DNA of 8,712 bases, taken from NCBI GenBank assembly GCA_021202715.1, contig JAJQCL010000136.1:1-8712 (forward strand), written 5' to 3'. A program made the position numbers and the translations under genes. Numbering within the stretch: the stretch's first letter is position 1; each line of letters begins with the position of its first letter. This DNA comes from Lachnospiraceae bacterium. GTDB lineage: Bacteria; Bacillota; Clostridia; Lachnospirales; Lachnospiraceae. Shown in pieces: positions 1 through 6,290 of the stretch. The notes beneath the pieces were generated by a model. It searched no databases. It saw nothing but the letters and a program-made list of their open reading frames with translations, and was not told the origin of the DNA.

Positions 1-122
1 TCACCAAATTCATTTTCGATCAGGACCACCTGCTCGCCCTGCAGGGCCTCCGCCCGCAGCTTCTATATCAGTGTTGGATTTCCGGCGCCCAGAAAGCCGG
101 AGATAATGTCTACTTTTGTCAT
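1..122 (-). pseudogene. Broken 5' end of a CobW/COG0523-family GTPase, continues past left edge
   Basis: The minus-strand frame from ATG at 122 encodes MTKVDIISGFLGAG followed by NPTLI and then a TAG stop (63-65, codon 20). After the stop the same frame continues as KLRAEALQGEQVVLIENEFG to the window edge. Intact COG0523 proteins (metal chaperone GTPases, often zinc- or cobalamin-linked) begin almost identically, with GAGKTTL as the P-loop and a VLIENEFGE segment after it. Here the P-loop Lys is Asn (codon 15), the next Thr is Pro (codon 16), a Lys-type codon is TAG (codon 20), and the usual second Leu of KLL is Arg (codon 23). An AAGGAG ribosome site (130-135, 7 nt spacing) and a promoter precede it, so the expression signals look intact. 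A short hairpin (139-142 with 149-152) abuts the ribosome site. An in-frame ATG at 212 would add 30 codons but lacks a good ribosome site. The lesions could be true decay or base-call errors at a contig end. Confidence 0.8.
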
Positions 123-244
123 GTCTGTACTCCTTCCCGCGGTTTCGCCCGCTGTCATGTGATGTCTGTATTGCCACGGAATCATCTTAATCGGTATAAA
201 TTCATCTTCCATCAATGTCCCGTAGTATTTTCACGTTGCCCATT

Positions 245-273
245 AGGATAGCACATTTCACATAAGAATGCAA
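245..273 (-). promoter_or_regulatory. Sigma-A-type promoter for the CobW-like gene
   Basis: On the minus strand TTGCAT (268-273) is followed by a 17-nt spacer and TATCCT (245-250). This is a fair match to the TTGACA/TATAAT consensus with ideal spacing. Transcription would start near 238, giving an unusually long leader of about 115 nt before the ATG at 122. It lies between the end of rlmH (317) and the CobW-like start, so that gene appears to be its own transcription unit. It was identified by eye only. Confidence 0.55.
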
Positions 274-316
274 ATCCCTGTTTTTTTACCTGACTGTAAT
301 CAGTGTGTGCCATTTT

Positions 317-796
317 TTATTTATGATACGGCTCATGGCGGACGATCCGCCAGGAACGGTAGATCTGTTCCAGCAGGATGACGCGCATCAGTTGATGGGG
401 AAAAGTCATCCGTGAGAAGCTGAGACGCCAGTCTGCGCGGCGCAACACCTCCTCCGAGAGCCCCAGCGAACCGCCGATGATAAACTGGATATGGCTGACG
501 CCGCCAACCCCCAGACTCTCAATCTTCCGCGAGAGCTCCACAGAATCCACCTCCTGCCCCCGGATATCCAGAGCGATGCAGTAGGCGTCCTCGCGCAGCA
601 GCTTCAGCAGGCGTTCCCCCTCCCGCTCCCGGATCTGGCGTTCCTGACTCTCACTGGCACCGTCCGGCGTCTTCTCATCGGCGACCTCCCGGATCTCCAG
701 CGTACAGTAACGGCCCAGCCTGCGGCTGTACTCCTCGATCGCCTTATTCCAGTAGGACTCTTTGCATTTCCCCACGGCCAGAATCGTTATTTTCAT
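317..796 (-). CDS. rlmH: 23S rRNA (pseudouridine1915-N3)-methyltransferase RlmH
   Basis: This 159-residue SPOUT-class methyltransferase uses S-adenosylmethionine to methylate pseudouridine 1915 in helix 69 of 23S rRNA, in the cytoplasm on assembled ribosomes. The family signatures are clear: the N-terminal MKITILAVGK, the central strand ALDIRGQ (residues 75-81), the SAM-binding knot segment FIIGGSLGLSEEV (105-117), the segment RMTFPHQLMRVILLEQIYR (129-147), and the characteristic ending EPYHK. The length is typical of the family (about 155-160). The frame is open back to an ATG at 850, but that codon lies inside the predicted -10 element. The ATG at 796, preceded by a GGGAGAGGGAG purine run, gives the family N-terminus and is the start chosen. 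The gene has its own promoter, is divergent from the gene at 1019, and has no convincing terminator behind it. The identification is very secure. Confidence 0.97.
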   Translation of the reverse strand: MKITILAVGKCKESYWNKAIEEYSRRLGRYCTLEIREVADEKTPDGASESQERQIREREGERLLKLLREDAYCIALDIRGQEVDSVELSRKIESLGVGGVSHIQFIIGGSLGLSEEVLRRADWRLSFSRMTFPHQLMRVILLEQIYRSWRIVRHEPYHK

Positions 797-848
797 CGGC
801 TCCCTCTCCCCCGTCTCTCCGGGATCTTCTTCCTGTCCATCGCCGCCC

Positions 849-878
849 ATTATAACACAGTCCCGACAAATGTTTCCA
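849..878 (-). promoter_or_regulatory. Extended -10 promoter for rlmH
   Basis: On the minus strand a perfect TATAAT (849-854) is preceded directly by TGT (855-857), giving an extended -10 element. The -35 region is weak; the best candidate is TGGAAA at 873-878 with an 18-nt spacer. Transcription would begin near 842, about 46 nt before the rlmH ATG at 796. This also rules out the in-frame ATG at 850 as the start. Confidence 0.65.
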
Positions 879-918
879 GAAATTTAATAGTTTTCTCCCT
901 CTTTTTTCTCCTTCCGGC

Positions 919-947
919 TTGTGATTCTTCCCCACTTCCTTTATAAT
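919..947 (+). promoter_or_regulatory. Strong sigma-A promoter for the 1019 gene
   Basis: TTGTGA (919-924), exactly 17 nt, then a perfect TATAAT (942-947). The predicted transcription start is near 954. The in-frame ATG at 953 would then sit at or before the 5' end of the mRNA, which argues for the downstream ATG at 1019. It is divergent from the rlmH promoter, whose -10 lies about 90 nt away. Confidence 0.75.
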
Positions 948-961
948 AAATTATGTCTGGA

Positions 962-984
962 AAGGGGTCATTTTTTGGCCCCTT
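962..984 (+). promoter_or_regulatory. Hairpin near the extreme 5' end of the leader RNA
   Basis: Positions 962-969 (AAGGGGTC) pair with 977-984 (GGCCCCTT) as an 8-bp stem containing one G-U pair, around a 7-nt loop of A and six Ts. It begins within about 8 nt of the predicted transcription start and ends 34 nt before the ATG at 1019, leaving the ribosome site free. No U-tract follows, so it is not a normal terminator. A 5' mRNA-stabilising stem is the simplest reading; a protein-binding site is possible. Confidence 0.4.
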
Positions 985-1018
985 ATGCGATTCAAAACGC
1001 CGGAAGGGAGGTCAGTTC

Positions 1019-1774
1019 ATGCCATACTGGGATACACTGGGACGCACGCTTGTTGCAGAAGATACCAAGGAAAGCGCCGACCGCATTGCTGATTTCCTGA
1101 CCTATTCCGGGTTAGATGCCACGGTCTCCTCGACAGCGGATAATCCCCACTACACGGTCACAGTTCCCGCTGCACAGGAAGAACTGGCCGAAAAACTGAT
1201 GGATGTCTTTCATCAGTATGAGGATGAGGATGAAAAACGCGCGGCCTACTATCGCGAACAGTGCCTGACGCACTCTCCCACCTTCGTCCCCTCCGAGGAG
1301 AAATTTCGCAATTCCACGAATTCCTCCGCCACCTTCCTCCTGGCCGGTATCGTCATTGTCGCCATTGGACTGTTTCATTTCTTTTCTGTCATGTATAGTC
1401 AGAAGGAAGGGGCGATCGATGCCTGTGTCGTTGAGATCGTATTCGGCTTCATTTTCATCTGGTTTGCCATCACCACCAATCAAAAAGTGCGTATGCTCCA
1501 GAGCCAGATTCTTGAGGAAAATGCTTTCACGGATCAGATCATCCGCTGGTGTACCACCACGTATCCTGCAGAGCATCTGGATAAATGTATCGATGCGGCG
1601 ACAGCTGACAGTCAGACGATTTCCGAGGAGGAACGCTTCTTCCTGCGGCGGCAGCTGATTCAGGACTATATCTTACGGGAATATGATATTTCCGACGATG
1701 CATATCTGGACTATGTTACGGACACGATTTATAAGAAGCTCTACTACCCGAACGCGATCGCAGCCGCAGGATAA
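1019..1774 (+). CDS. Unrecognised membrane protein with two transmembrane helices
   Basis: I do not recognise a named family for this 251-residue protein. The visible layout is a soluble N-terminal part (1-100), two hydrophobic helices at about 105-125 (FLLAGIVIVAIGLFHFFSV core) and 132-153 (VVEIVFGFIFIWFAITT core), and an acidic, helical, soluble C-terminal part (155-251) rich in Tyr, Asp and Glu. The first 65 residues (LVAED..ESADRIADFLTYSGLDA, then a TVTVP strand) loosely recall the small 'signal-transducing' DUF2007-type fold in which a region near the start of a membrane protein forms a ferredoxin-like domain; this is only a suggestion. The ATG at 1019 was chosen because GGAAGGGAGG lies just upstream and the promoter's predicted start excludes the ATG at 953. 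The gene is monocistronic, ending at a strong terminator, and is divergent from rlmH. It is very likely a real gene; its function is unknown. Confidence 0.85.
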   Translation: MPYWDTLGRTLVAEDTKESADRIADFLTYSGLDATVSSTADNPHYTVTVPAAQEELAEKLMDVFHQYEDEDEKRAAYYREQCLTHSPTFVPSEEKFRNSTNSSATFLLAGIVIVAIGLFHFFSVMYSQKEGAIDACVVEIVFGFIFIWFAITTNQKVRMLQSQILEENAFTDQIIRWCTTTYPAEHLDKCIDAATADSQTISEEERFFLRRQLIQDYILREYDISDDAYLDYVTDTIYKKLYYPNAIAAAG

Positions 1775-1789
1775 TAATAATTTCGTCAG

Positions 1790-1837
1790 GAAAGGCACTT
1801 CCCTTACAACGAGAAGTGCCTTTCTTTTCCCTTTTAT
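1790..1837 (+). terminator. Rho-independent terminator after the 1019 gene
   Basis: GAAAGGCACTT (1790-1800) pairs perfectly with AAGTGCCTTTC (1814-1824) as an 11-bp stem with a 13-nt loop, followed by a T-rich tract (1821-1837) on the plus strand. It starts 15 nt after the stop codon. On the minus strand the stem is followed only by TTTCC, so it would serve poorly, if at all, for the convergent dctP transcript. Confidence 0.9.
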
Positions 1838-1889
1838 GCGTACGGCCGCGTCATGAGTTTTATGGCTTACGCCATACGCGGCAAGCCGC
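1838..1889. repeat. Compact set of overlapping inverted repeats between convergent genes
   Basis: Four partly exclusive stems can be drawn: 1838-1846 with 1871-1879 (9 bp, with a G-U pair in minus-strand RNA); GCCGCG 1845-1850 with CGCGGC 1877-1882; TATGGC 1861-1866 with GCCATA 1871-1876 around a 4-nt loop; and 1878-1881 with 1886-1889. The block lies just past the dctP stop (1893) and lacks a U-tract on either strand. It may act as a 3' stability or processing element for the minus-strand operon, or be a copy of a dispersed REP-like element. No second copy is seen in this window. Confidence 0.5.
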
Positions 1890-1892
1890 CTC

Positions 1893-2981
1893 CTACTCGA
1901 TTTCATTTTCCGCCGCGTAGGCTTCCTTCGCCTCCGCGACCTGCTCCAGGTAATCATCTACAACCTCAGCTCCCAGATCCTCCCGGAGCATCCCGATGAC
2001 CACCTCTTTCCCTGCCTGAATCCCTTCCCGGATATCCTTTGAAGCCTCCGAGATCTGCACTCCCTGGGCCGTCAGTTCTTCCAGGATCTCATCCTCCTCC
2101 GCAGGCTCCTGCTCCACCAGTTCCTGACTCATCTCATCCATAAAGCGCTGCAGCAGTTCCCTGTCTTCTTCTGACAGAGCCTGGTACTGCTCTTCATTCA
2201 TCAGATACGTGCTAATCATGGGAAGATGGTTGGTCAGGATCACATAATCCTGAACACCGATGAGATTCGTCGTGATCATATATCCCAGAGGGTTCTCCTG
2301 AGCATCCAGAATCCCCTGCTGAATCGCCAGCCGCACTTCTGTGAAGCTCAGAGGAATGACGGTCGCTCCCATCGACTGCCAGAAGGCAATCTGATATTCG
2401 CTCTCCATCGTCCGCAGCTTCAGACCCTTCAGGTCTGTCAGGGAAGTGACCTCCTGATTGCTTGTCAGTTGTCGGAAGGAAAAAGCACTGCAGGTCAGCA
2501 GCCGGATCCCAGCCGCCTGATAATATTCCTGCAGGGAATCCATGTAGTAGTTGTCAATGAAATAGTTAAATTCCTCTGTTGTCTCAAAAAGTCCTGGGAT
2601 ATCGAGCAGCGCTGCCTCCGGCACGGCGCTGGTCTGATAGGTGGGCACCAGATTCACGATACAGAGCGTCCCTTCCTGCACACCGGCGATCAGCTCCAGA
2701 TCCGTTCCCAGTTCCCCGTCATAATAAATCTTCATGACGATCTCACCATCCGACCATGCAGAGAGCTTTTCCGTGTATTCCTCAAAAAGCTCCCCCCGAA
2801 TGATGTTCTCCCAGTTTCCCGAGGTCGCCACAGACAAATACACCGTTTCCTCCGCCGTTTCAGATGTCTCGGCCGCCGAAGAGGTCTCAGCCGGGGAAAC
2901 TTCTCCGGCTGTTCCACATCCGGTCAGAACCAGACAGAGCCCCAGACACAGGAGTCGGCTTTTACTCTTCGTTCTTTTCAT
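1893..2981 (-). CDS. DctP-family solute-binding lipoprotein (TRAP type), apparently without its own permease
   Basis: This 362-residue lipoprotein belongs to the DctP family, extracytoplasmic receptors that normally bind carboxylates and hand them to TRAP permeases. The signal peptide MKRTKSKSRLLCLGLCLVLTGC has the lipobox LTGC with Cys22, then an Ala/Glu/Ser/Thr-rich tether (23-46). The binding domain shows SFRQLTSNQ (168-176), LKGLKLRTM (184-192) with Arg190 at the position of the family's carboxylate-binding arginine, and DAQENP (226-231) with Asn230. It resembles the other DctP in the window (6961-7980) in these motifs. The ATG at 2981 was chosen because it has AGGAGG 6 nt upstream and yields a proper signal peptide. 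The start overlaps the regulator gene by 20 nt, implying translational coupling. No DctQ or DctM follows. The family is secure; a transport versus sensing role is open. Confidence 0.93.
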   Translation of the reverse strand: MKRTKSKSRLLCLGLCLVLTGCGTAGEVSPAETSSAAETSETAEETVYLSVATSGNWENIIRGELFEEYTEKLSAWSDGEIVMKIYYDGELGTDLELIAGVQEGTLCIVNLVPTYQTSAVPEAALLDIPGLFETTEEFNYFIDNYYMDSLQEYYQAAGIRLLTCSAFSFRQLTSNQEVTSLTDLKGLKLRTMESEYQIAFWQSMGATVIPLSFTEVRLAIQQGILDAQENPLGYMITTNLIGVQDYVILTNHLPMISTYLMNEEQYQALSEEDRELLQRFMDEMSQELVEQEPAEEDEILEELTAQGVQISEASKDIREGIQAGKEVVIGMLREDLGAEVVDDYLEQVAEAKEAYAAENEIE

Positions 2982-5301
2982 GTATTCCCTCCTGCCGCTT
3001 CTTCTCCATGCGATATTCACGGTATTTTCCCGGTGAGAAACCTGGCTCCTTCCTAAAAGCACGGCTGAAGCTCTGCGCCGAGTTAAAGCCGCATTTATAG
3101 CCGATCTCCGCCACACTCTGCGTCGTCTGCTCCAGAAAATTCTTCGCCTGTGTGATCCGATAATTTTTCAAATAGGAAGAAAAACTCCCCTGGTTGATCT
3201 CGTTGAATACGCCGCTGAGATACGGGGCGGAGATCCCAATGGCTTCACTGACCTCGTTCAGCGACAGGTTCCCGTCCGAATAATGATCCGCGATATACTC
3301 TTTGGCCGTATCCACATATTTGTAACGGCTCTTCCGGCTGTAGTTGTGAATCTTCCGGATGGCCTGCAGGAAAAAGGCTTCCAACGCCTCACGGATTTCT
3401 TCGGTCTCCTCCGTCACGGAGAACCGTTCCATCATCTGAGAAATCTTCATTTCTTCAATTTCTTCCGAACTGATGTGACTGTCAATCATCTTTTCAACCA
3501 TCACATCGACCGCCAGCTCCCCATACTGCGTCCGGTTCTCCGGGCTGCAGGAGGCGATCTCCTCAATCAGAGAGACCGCCATTTTCTCCGCATCCTCTCT
3601 TCGCTCCTTCTCAGCCGCTTCCGCCACCTGATGACTTCGCTCCATAAAATATCTCTTGTCATAATCATCGCTCATCTGATCCAACGCAGGAGGTTCGGAT
3701 TCCGGCGCCTCCGACAGGTAAAACATATACTGAACCTCCTCCACCGCCTCCTGCCAGGAAAAACGCAGCGAAGAAATATCATTATAGACTCTTCCTTTTC
3801 CGAAGGCCACCGAATAAGGAAGTGTCTCCGTAAACCGGTCAACGGCTTTCACACATTCTGTGACACACTGTTTCATATGAATCACCGACGAGTCTTCCCG
3901 GAAGCACAGAATCACCGCAAGAAGCTCTTTGTCCTGGAAGAACGGCGTAATGATATAATTGTCCCCTTTCAGTTCATCCAGCAGATCAACCAGACTTCGT
4001 TTATACAATCCGATCTCCACAGAGGTGAGTTCCCGTTCCGGATCCAGAATCAGACGACCGGCCAGCGCCATATACCGCCCATGAAGGTACTCCTGCCAGC
4101 CAATGCCCTGCAGGGTACTGACAATATATTCGCTGCTCATTGTCCGGCCGTTCAGCACACTGCGGAAGGTCTGTTCCGCCACATCGCGGGAAATACTGGC
4201 CAAAAGCTCCTTGTGCTGTGTGTTCTCATCCAGCGTATCCTGAAAGGCCTTTTCCAGATACACCAGTTCGTTGCGGCTGCGGCCACTGTTCACCTCATCC
4301 AGCTCTTCGCGCTTTCCGGCCGTGATCTGCATCAGCCGGTTGATGGGACGATAAATGCTTCTCGTAATATACAGAGAAAACGCTTCCGCCAGAGCGGCAT
4401 AGAGCAGCAAAAACGGCAGCAGCATCCAGACAACCGCCTGATAATCCACACGACTGGACGCCGGATCGACGTATAGGACATAGCGCAGACCAGAGAACGA
4501 AGAAGCACAGAGGAAAACGCTTTCCGACACGATCTCCTCCGACTCCTCGTCAACATTCTGGTAGATTCCGTCGGAGACAGACTGCATCGCGGTCGCAGCC
4601 GCTTCCTCGTCGCCGACGATCCGCTGCCCCTCCTCATCGAAGATCAGGAAATATCCCGAGGAATCCGCATCCTGCCCCTGGAGAATTTGCGCCATTTCTC
4701 CGAGATCGATGGAGAAAAGCACAGCGCCGATAAAATTGGGAACACAGAAATCGGTCCCGATCAAAAGACGCCCTCCTGTATAAAAGAGAAGCGAGACGCT
4801 CTCTTCTCCGCCGTCTCTCCCCTCCGTGCGCAGAGAAAGATACTGCTCGATCTCCGCCGCATTGTCAAAATTCTCTTTTTCCGTGTAATCTCCGGTCGAA
4901 CTGTACACTTCCTCCGCCGTAGGAAGATAAAGATATGCCTCCTCCACCAGGGAATTCTGCGAGACACACCCGGCCAGCGCGGAAACAATGCGCGCGGTCC
5001 GGTCACTGTCCACCTGCCCCGGATTCACCATAATGGAAATAAAATCACTGGAAGCGAGAAGCTGAGACATACTCTGCTCCAGCATTTCCAGACGCGTATC
5101 CATATCATCTTCTGCCCGGCTCAGCTGATTGGCATTCAGCTCCTGCAGGCGTTCCGTCTGATTGCGTGTTACAATCCAGTTGGTGAAGACAAACATGACG
5201 ACCGCTGTAAACAGGGACAGCACGGACAAAAGAAGAAAGGTCGTCGTAAATACACTGCGTTTCTGCCAAAAACGGATTCTGGTCTTTCTGGGTTTTTTCA
5301 T
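2962..5301 (-). CDS. Membrane-bound AraC-family transcriptional regulator with extracytoplasmic sensor region
   Basis: This 779-residue one-component regulator would sense outside the cell and bind DNA inside. In order: a basic N-terminus; TM1 at about 18-43; an extracytoplasmic region (44-286) with a helical start (49-82) followed by mixed strands such as VEEAYLYLP and RLLIGTDFCVPNFIGAVLFSIDL, like a Cache-type sensor; TM2 at about 288-312; a short linker (YITRSIYRPINRLM) recalling the first part of a HAMP helix; a long cytoplasmic middle region (340-655); and a C-terminal AraC DNA-binding domain (661-765). The two helix-turn-helix units are at about 678-699 (NLSLNEVSEAIGISAPYLSG) and 728-750 (VAEIGYKCGFNSAQSFSRAF), ending in the typical PGFSPGKYREYR. 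No kinase or receiver motifs are seen. The ATG at 5301 follows a GAGAGGGA purine run; the frame is open upstream, but those codons overlap the AEC gene and lack membrane-protein character. It is the third gene of its operon. Confidence 0.93.
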   Translation of the reverse strand: MKKPRKTRIRFWQKRSVFTTTFLLLSVLSLFTAVVMFVFTNWIVTRNQTERLQELNANQLSRAEDDMDTRLEMLEQSMSQLLASSDFISIMVNPGQVDSDRTARIVSALAGCVSQNSLVEEAYLYLPTAEEVYSSTGDYTEKENFDNAAEIEQYLSLRTEGRDGGEESVSLLFYTGGRLLIGTDFCVPNFIGAVLFSIDLGEMAQILQGQDADSSGYFLIFDEEGQRIVGDEEAAATAMQSVSDGIYQNVDEESEEIVSESVFLCASSFSGLRYVLYVDPASSRVDYQAVVWMLLPFLLLYAALAEAFSLYITRSIYRPINRLMQITAGKREELDEVNSGRSRNELVYLEKAFQDTLDENTQHKELLASISRDVAEQTFRSVLNGRTMSSEYIVSTLQGIGWQEYLHGRYMALAGRLILDPERELTSVEIGLYKRSLVDLLDELKGDNYIITPFFQDKELLAVILCFREDSSVIHMKQCVTECVKAVDRFTETLPYSVAFGKGRVYNDISSLRFSWQEAVEEVQYMFYLSEAPESEPPALDQMSDDYDKRYFMERSHQVAEAAEKERREDAEKMAVSLIEEIASCSPENRTQYGELAVDVMVEKMIDSHISSEEIEEMKISQMMERFSVTEETEEIREALEAFFLQAIRKIHNYSRKSRYKYVDTAKEYIADHYSDGNLSLNEVSEAIGISAPYLSGVFNEINQGSFSSYLKNYRITQAKNFLEQTTQSVAEIGYKCGFNSAQSFSRAFRKEPGFSPGKYREYRMEKKRQEGIHEKNEE
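2988..2993 (-). promoter_or_regulatory. Ribosome binding site of dctP inside the regulator gene
   Basis: AGGAGG on the minus strand, 6 nt before the ATG at 2981. It is embedded in the last codons of the membrane AraC regulator, whose stop is at 2962. Ribosomes finishing the regulator pass over this site and the start, the usual arrangement for coupled translation. Confidence 0.8.
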
Positions 5302-5359
5302 GATTTCCCTCTCGGCTCCCCGCCAGGGAGAGCAAACGGCCGTACACAGGGACTCGCAT

Positions 5360-6283
5360 TTATGCCACATGCATGACAAAAATCAGGATCGTGATGATCA
5401 CAGAGCTGATGATGAAACTGCAGGACGTGATAAAACTGCAGAGCCCCACATCTCCTTTGATGTTCTCCGTAAAAATTGCCGCCAGGCTGGTGATGGGCGC
5501 AAAGGCGATCAGCACCAGCACCTGTCGGACCAGAAGATCAAAAGGAAGCAGCGTGTAAAAACACAGTGCGGCGACCGCACTGAACAGATATTTGCGAAAC
5601 AGGGCAAAAAAAGCCGCTTTCATATAGCTGGCATCAAAGCGAATTTCAAACATCAGCCCCATCATAAACATGGAAACAAAAGCATTGGCATTGCCCGTCA
5701 GTTCACAGATGGACGCAATCGAAGAAGGAACCGGTATGTCTGCGAGCATCATGACAATCATCACCAGATAAACGACGAGAGCCGGTGAGGAAAGGAGCTT
5801 GCGCACAACGTCCCGAAGGGTCGTCTTTTTGCCATCGACAGAGACAACACTGGTGGTAAAGATATAATGACCGCCCGTGCACATGGGTGAATTCCCGGCG
5901 TCAAAAAGAGCCGTCACCGCCACACCGGCGCTCCCCATAAACTGCTGCGCAAAAGGAATCAGGAAATTTCCCATATTGAACCCAACCACACAAAACATAT
6001 CCATGCACCGCTTCCTCGGATCCCGGATCCCCCGGGAGGTGAACCAGGCATAGAGAAGCACGAGCCAGTTCAGGACGAAAGCCAGAACCGTCACTCCCAG
6101 AAGACTCTTGTCCAGCTCCAGGGACGCAAAGGAGGCAACCACGGTACAGGGCAGCGTGATATTGATGGCGATTTTGGCCAGGATCCGATAGTCTGTCGGC
6201 CCGAAGAATCCGACCTTTTTCAGAAAGTATCCCAGAACCACGGGGAACAGCATGGCCAGCAGTTTAATCAGTATTGTCTGCAT
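5360..6283 (-). CDS. AEC-family (auxin efflux carrier-like) transporter
   Basis: This 307-residue integral membrane protein has about ten hydrophobic helices. AEC carriers are secondary transporters; characterised bacterial members move organic acids such as malate or malonate. Family-like features are the N-terminal helix pair with LFPVVLGYFLKKVGFF (12-27), the INITLPCTVVASF segment (40-52) with its unwound NxTLP stretch, GFNMGNFLIPF (101-111), DAGN (128-131), a hydrophilic central loop (149-162), MMGLMFE (207-213), and the C-terminal APITSLAAIF (262-271) followed by a final helix. Its length is normal for the family. The start lies only 7 nt after the stop of the upstream gene, with AAGGA a little far upstream (12 nt), so translation may depend on coupling. 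A 58-nt gap precedes the sensor gene, which suggests a shared regulation and perhaps a shared substrate. The family is well supported; direction and substrate are unknown. Confidence 0.9.
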   Translation of the reverse strand: MQTILIKLLAMLFPVVLGYFLKKVGFFGPTDYRILAKIAINITLPCTVVASFASLELDKSLLGVTVLAFVLNWLVLLYAWFTSRGIRDPRKRCMDMFCVVGFNMGNFLIPFAQQFMGSAGVAVTALFDAGNSPMCTGGHYIFTTSVVSVDGKKTTLRDVVRKLLSSPALVVYLVMIVMMLADIPVPSSIASICELTGNANAFVSMFMMGLMFEIRFDASYMKAAFFALFRKYLFSAVAALCFYTLLPFDLLVRQVLVLIAFAPITSLAAIFTENIKGDVGLCSFITSCSFIISSVIITILIFVMHVA

Positions 6284-6290
6284 GAAACTC

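Noticed and set aside
290..304. Short inverted repeat ACTG-TAAT-CAGT upstream of the CobW-like promoter, considered as a Zur-type operator or rlmH terminator
   Set aside because: The arms are only 4 bp, there is no U-tract on the minus strand, and it does not match a metal-regulator box that I can recognise.
3283..4476. Long plus-strand open frame (about 397 codons) inside the membrane AraC gene
   Set aside because: It is fully antisense to a gene with unmistakable domains. Its translation is rich in His, Arg and Gln with no recognisable domain, as expected for a shadow of a minus-strand gene, and no promoter or ribosome site was noted for it.
5302..5359. Weak inverted repeat (CTCCC/GGGAG) in the gap before the membrane AraC gene, considered as a terminator or attenuator
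   Set aside because: A 5-bp stem without a following U-tract; it is better viewed as chance in a purine-rich ribosome-site region.
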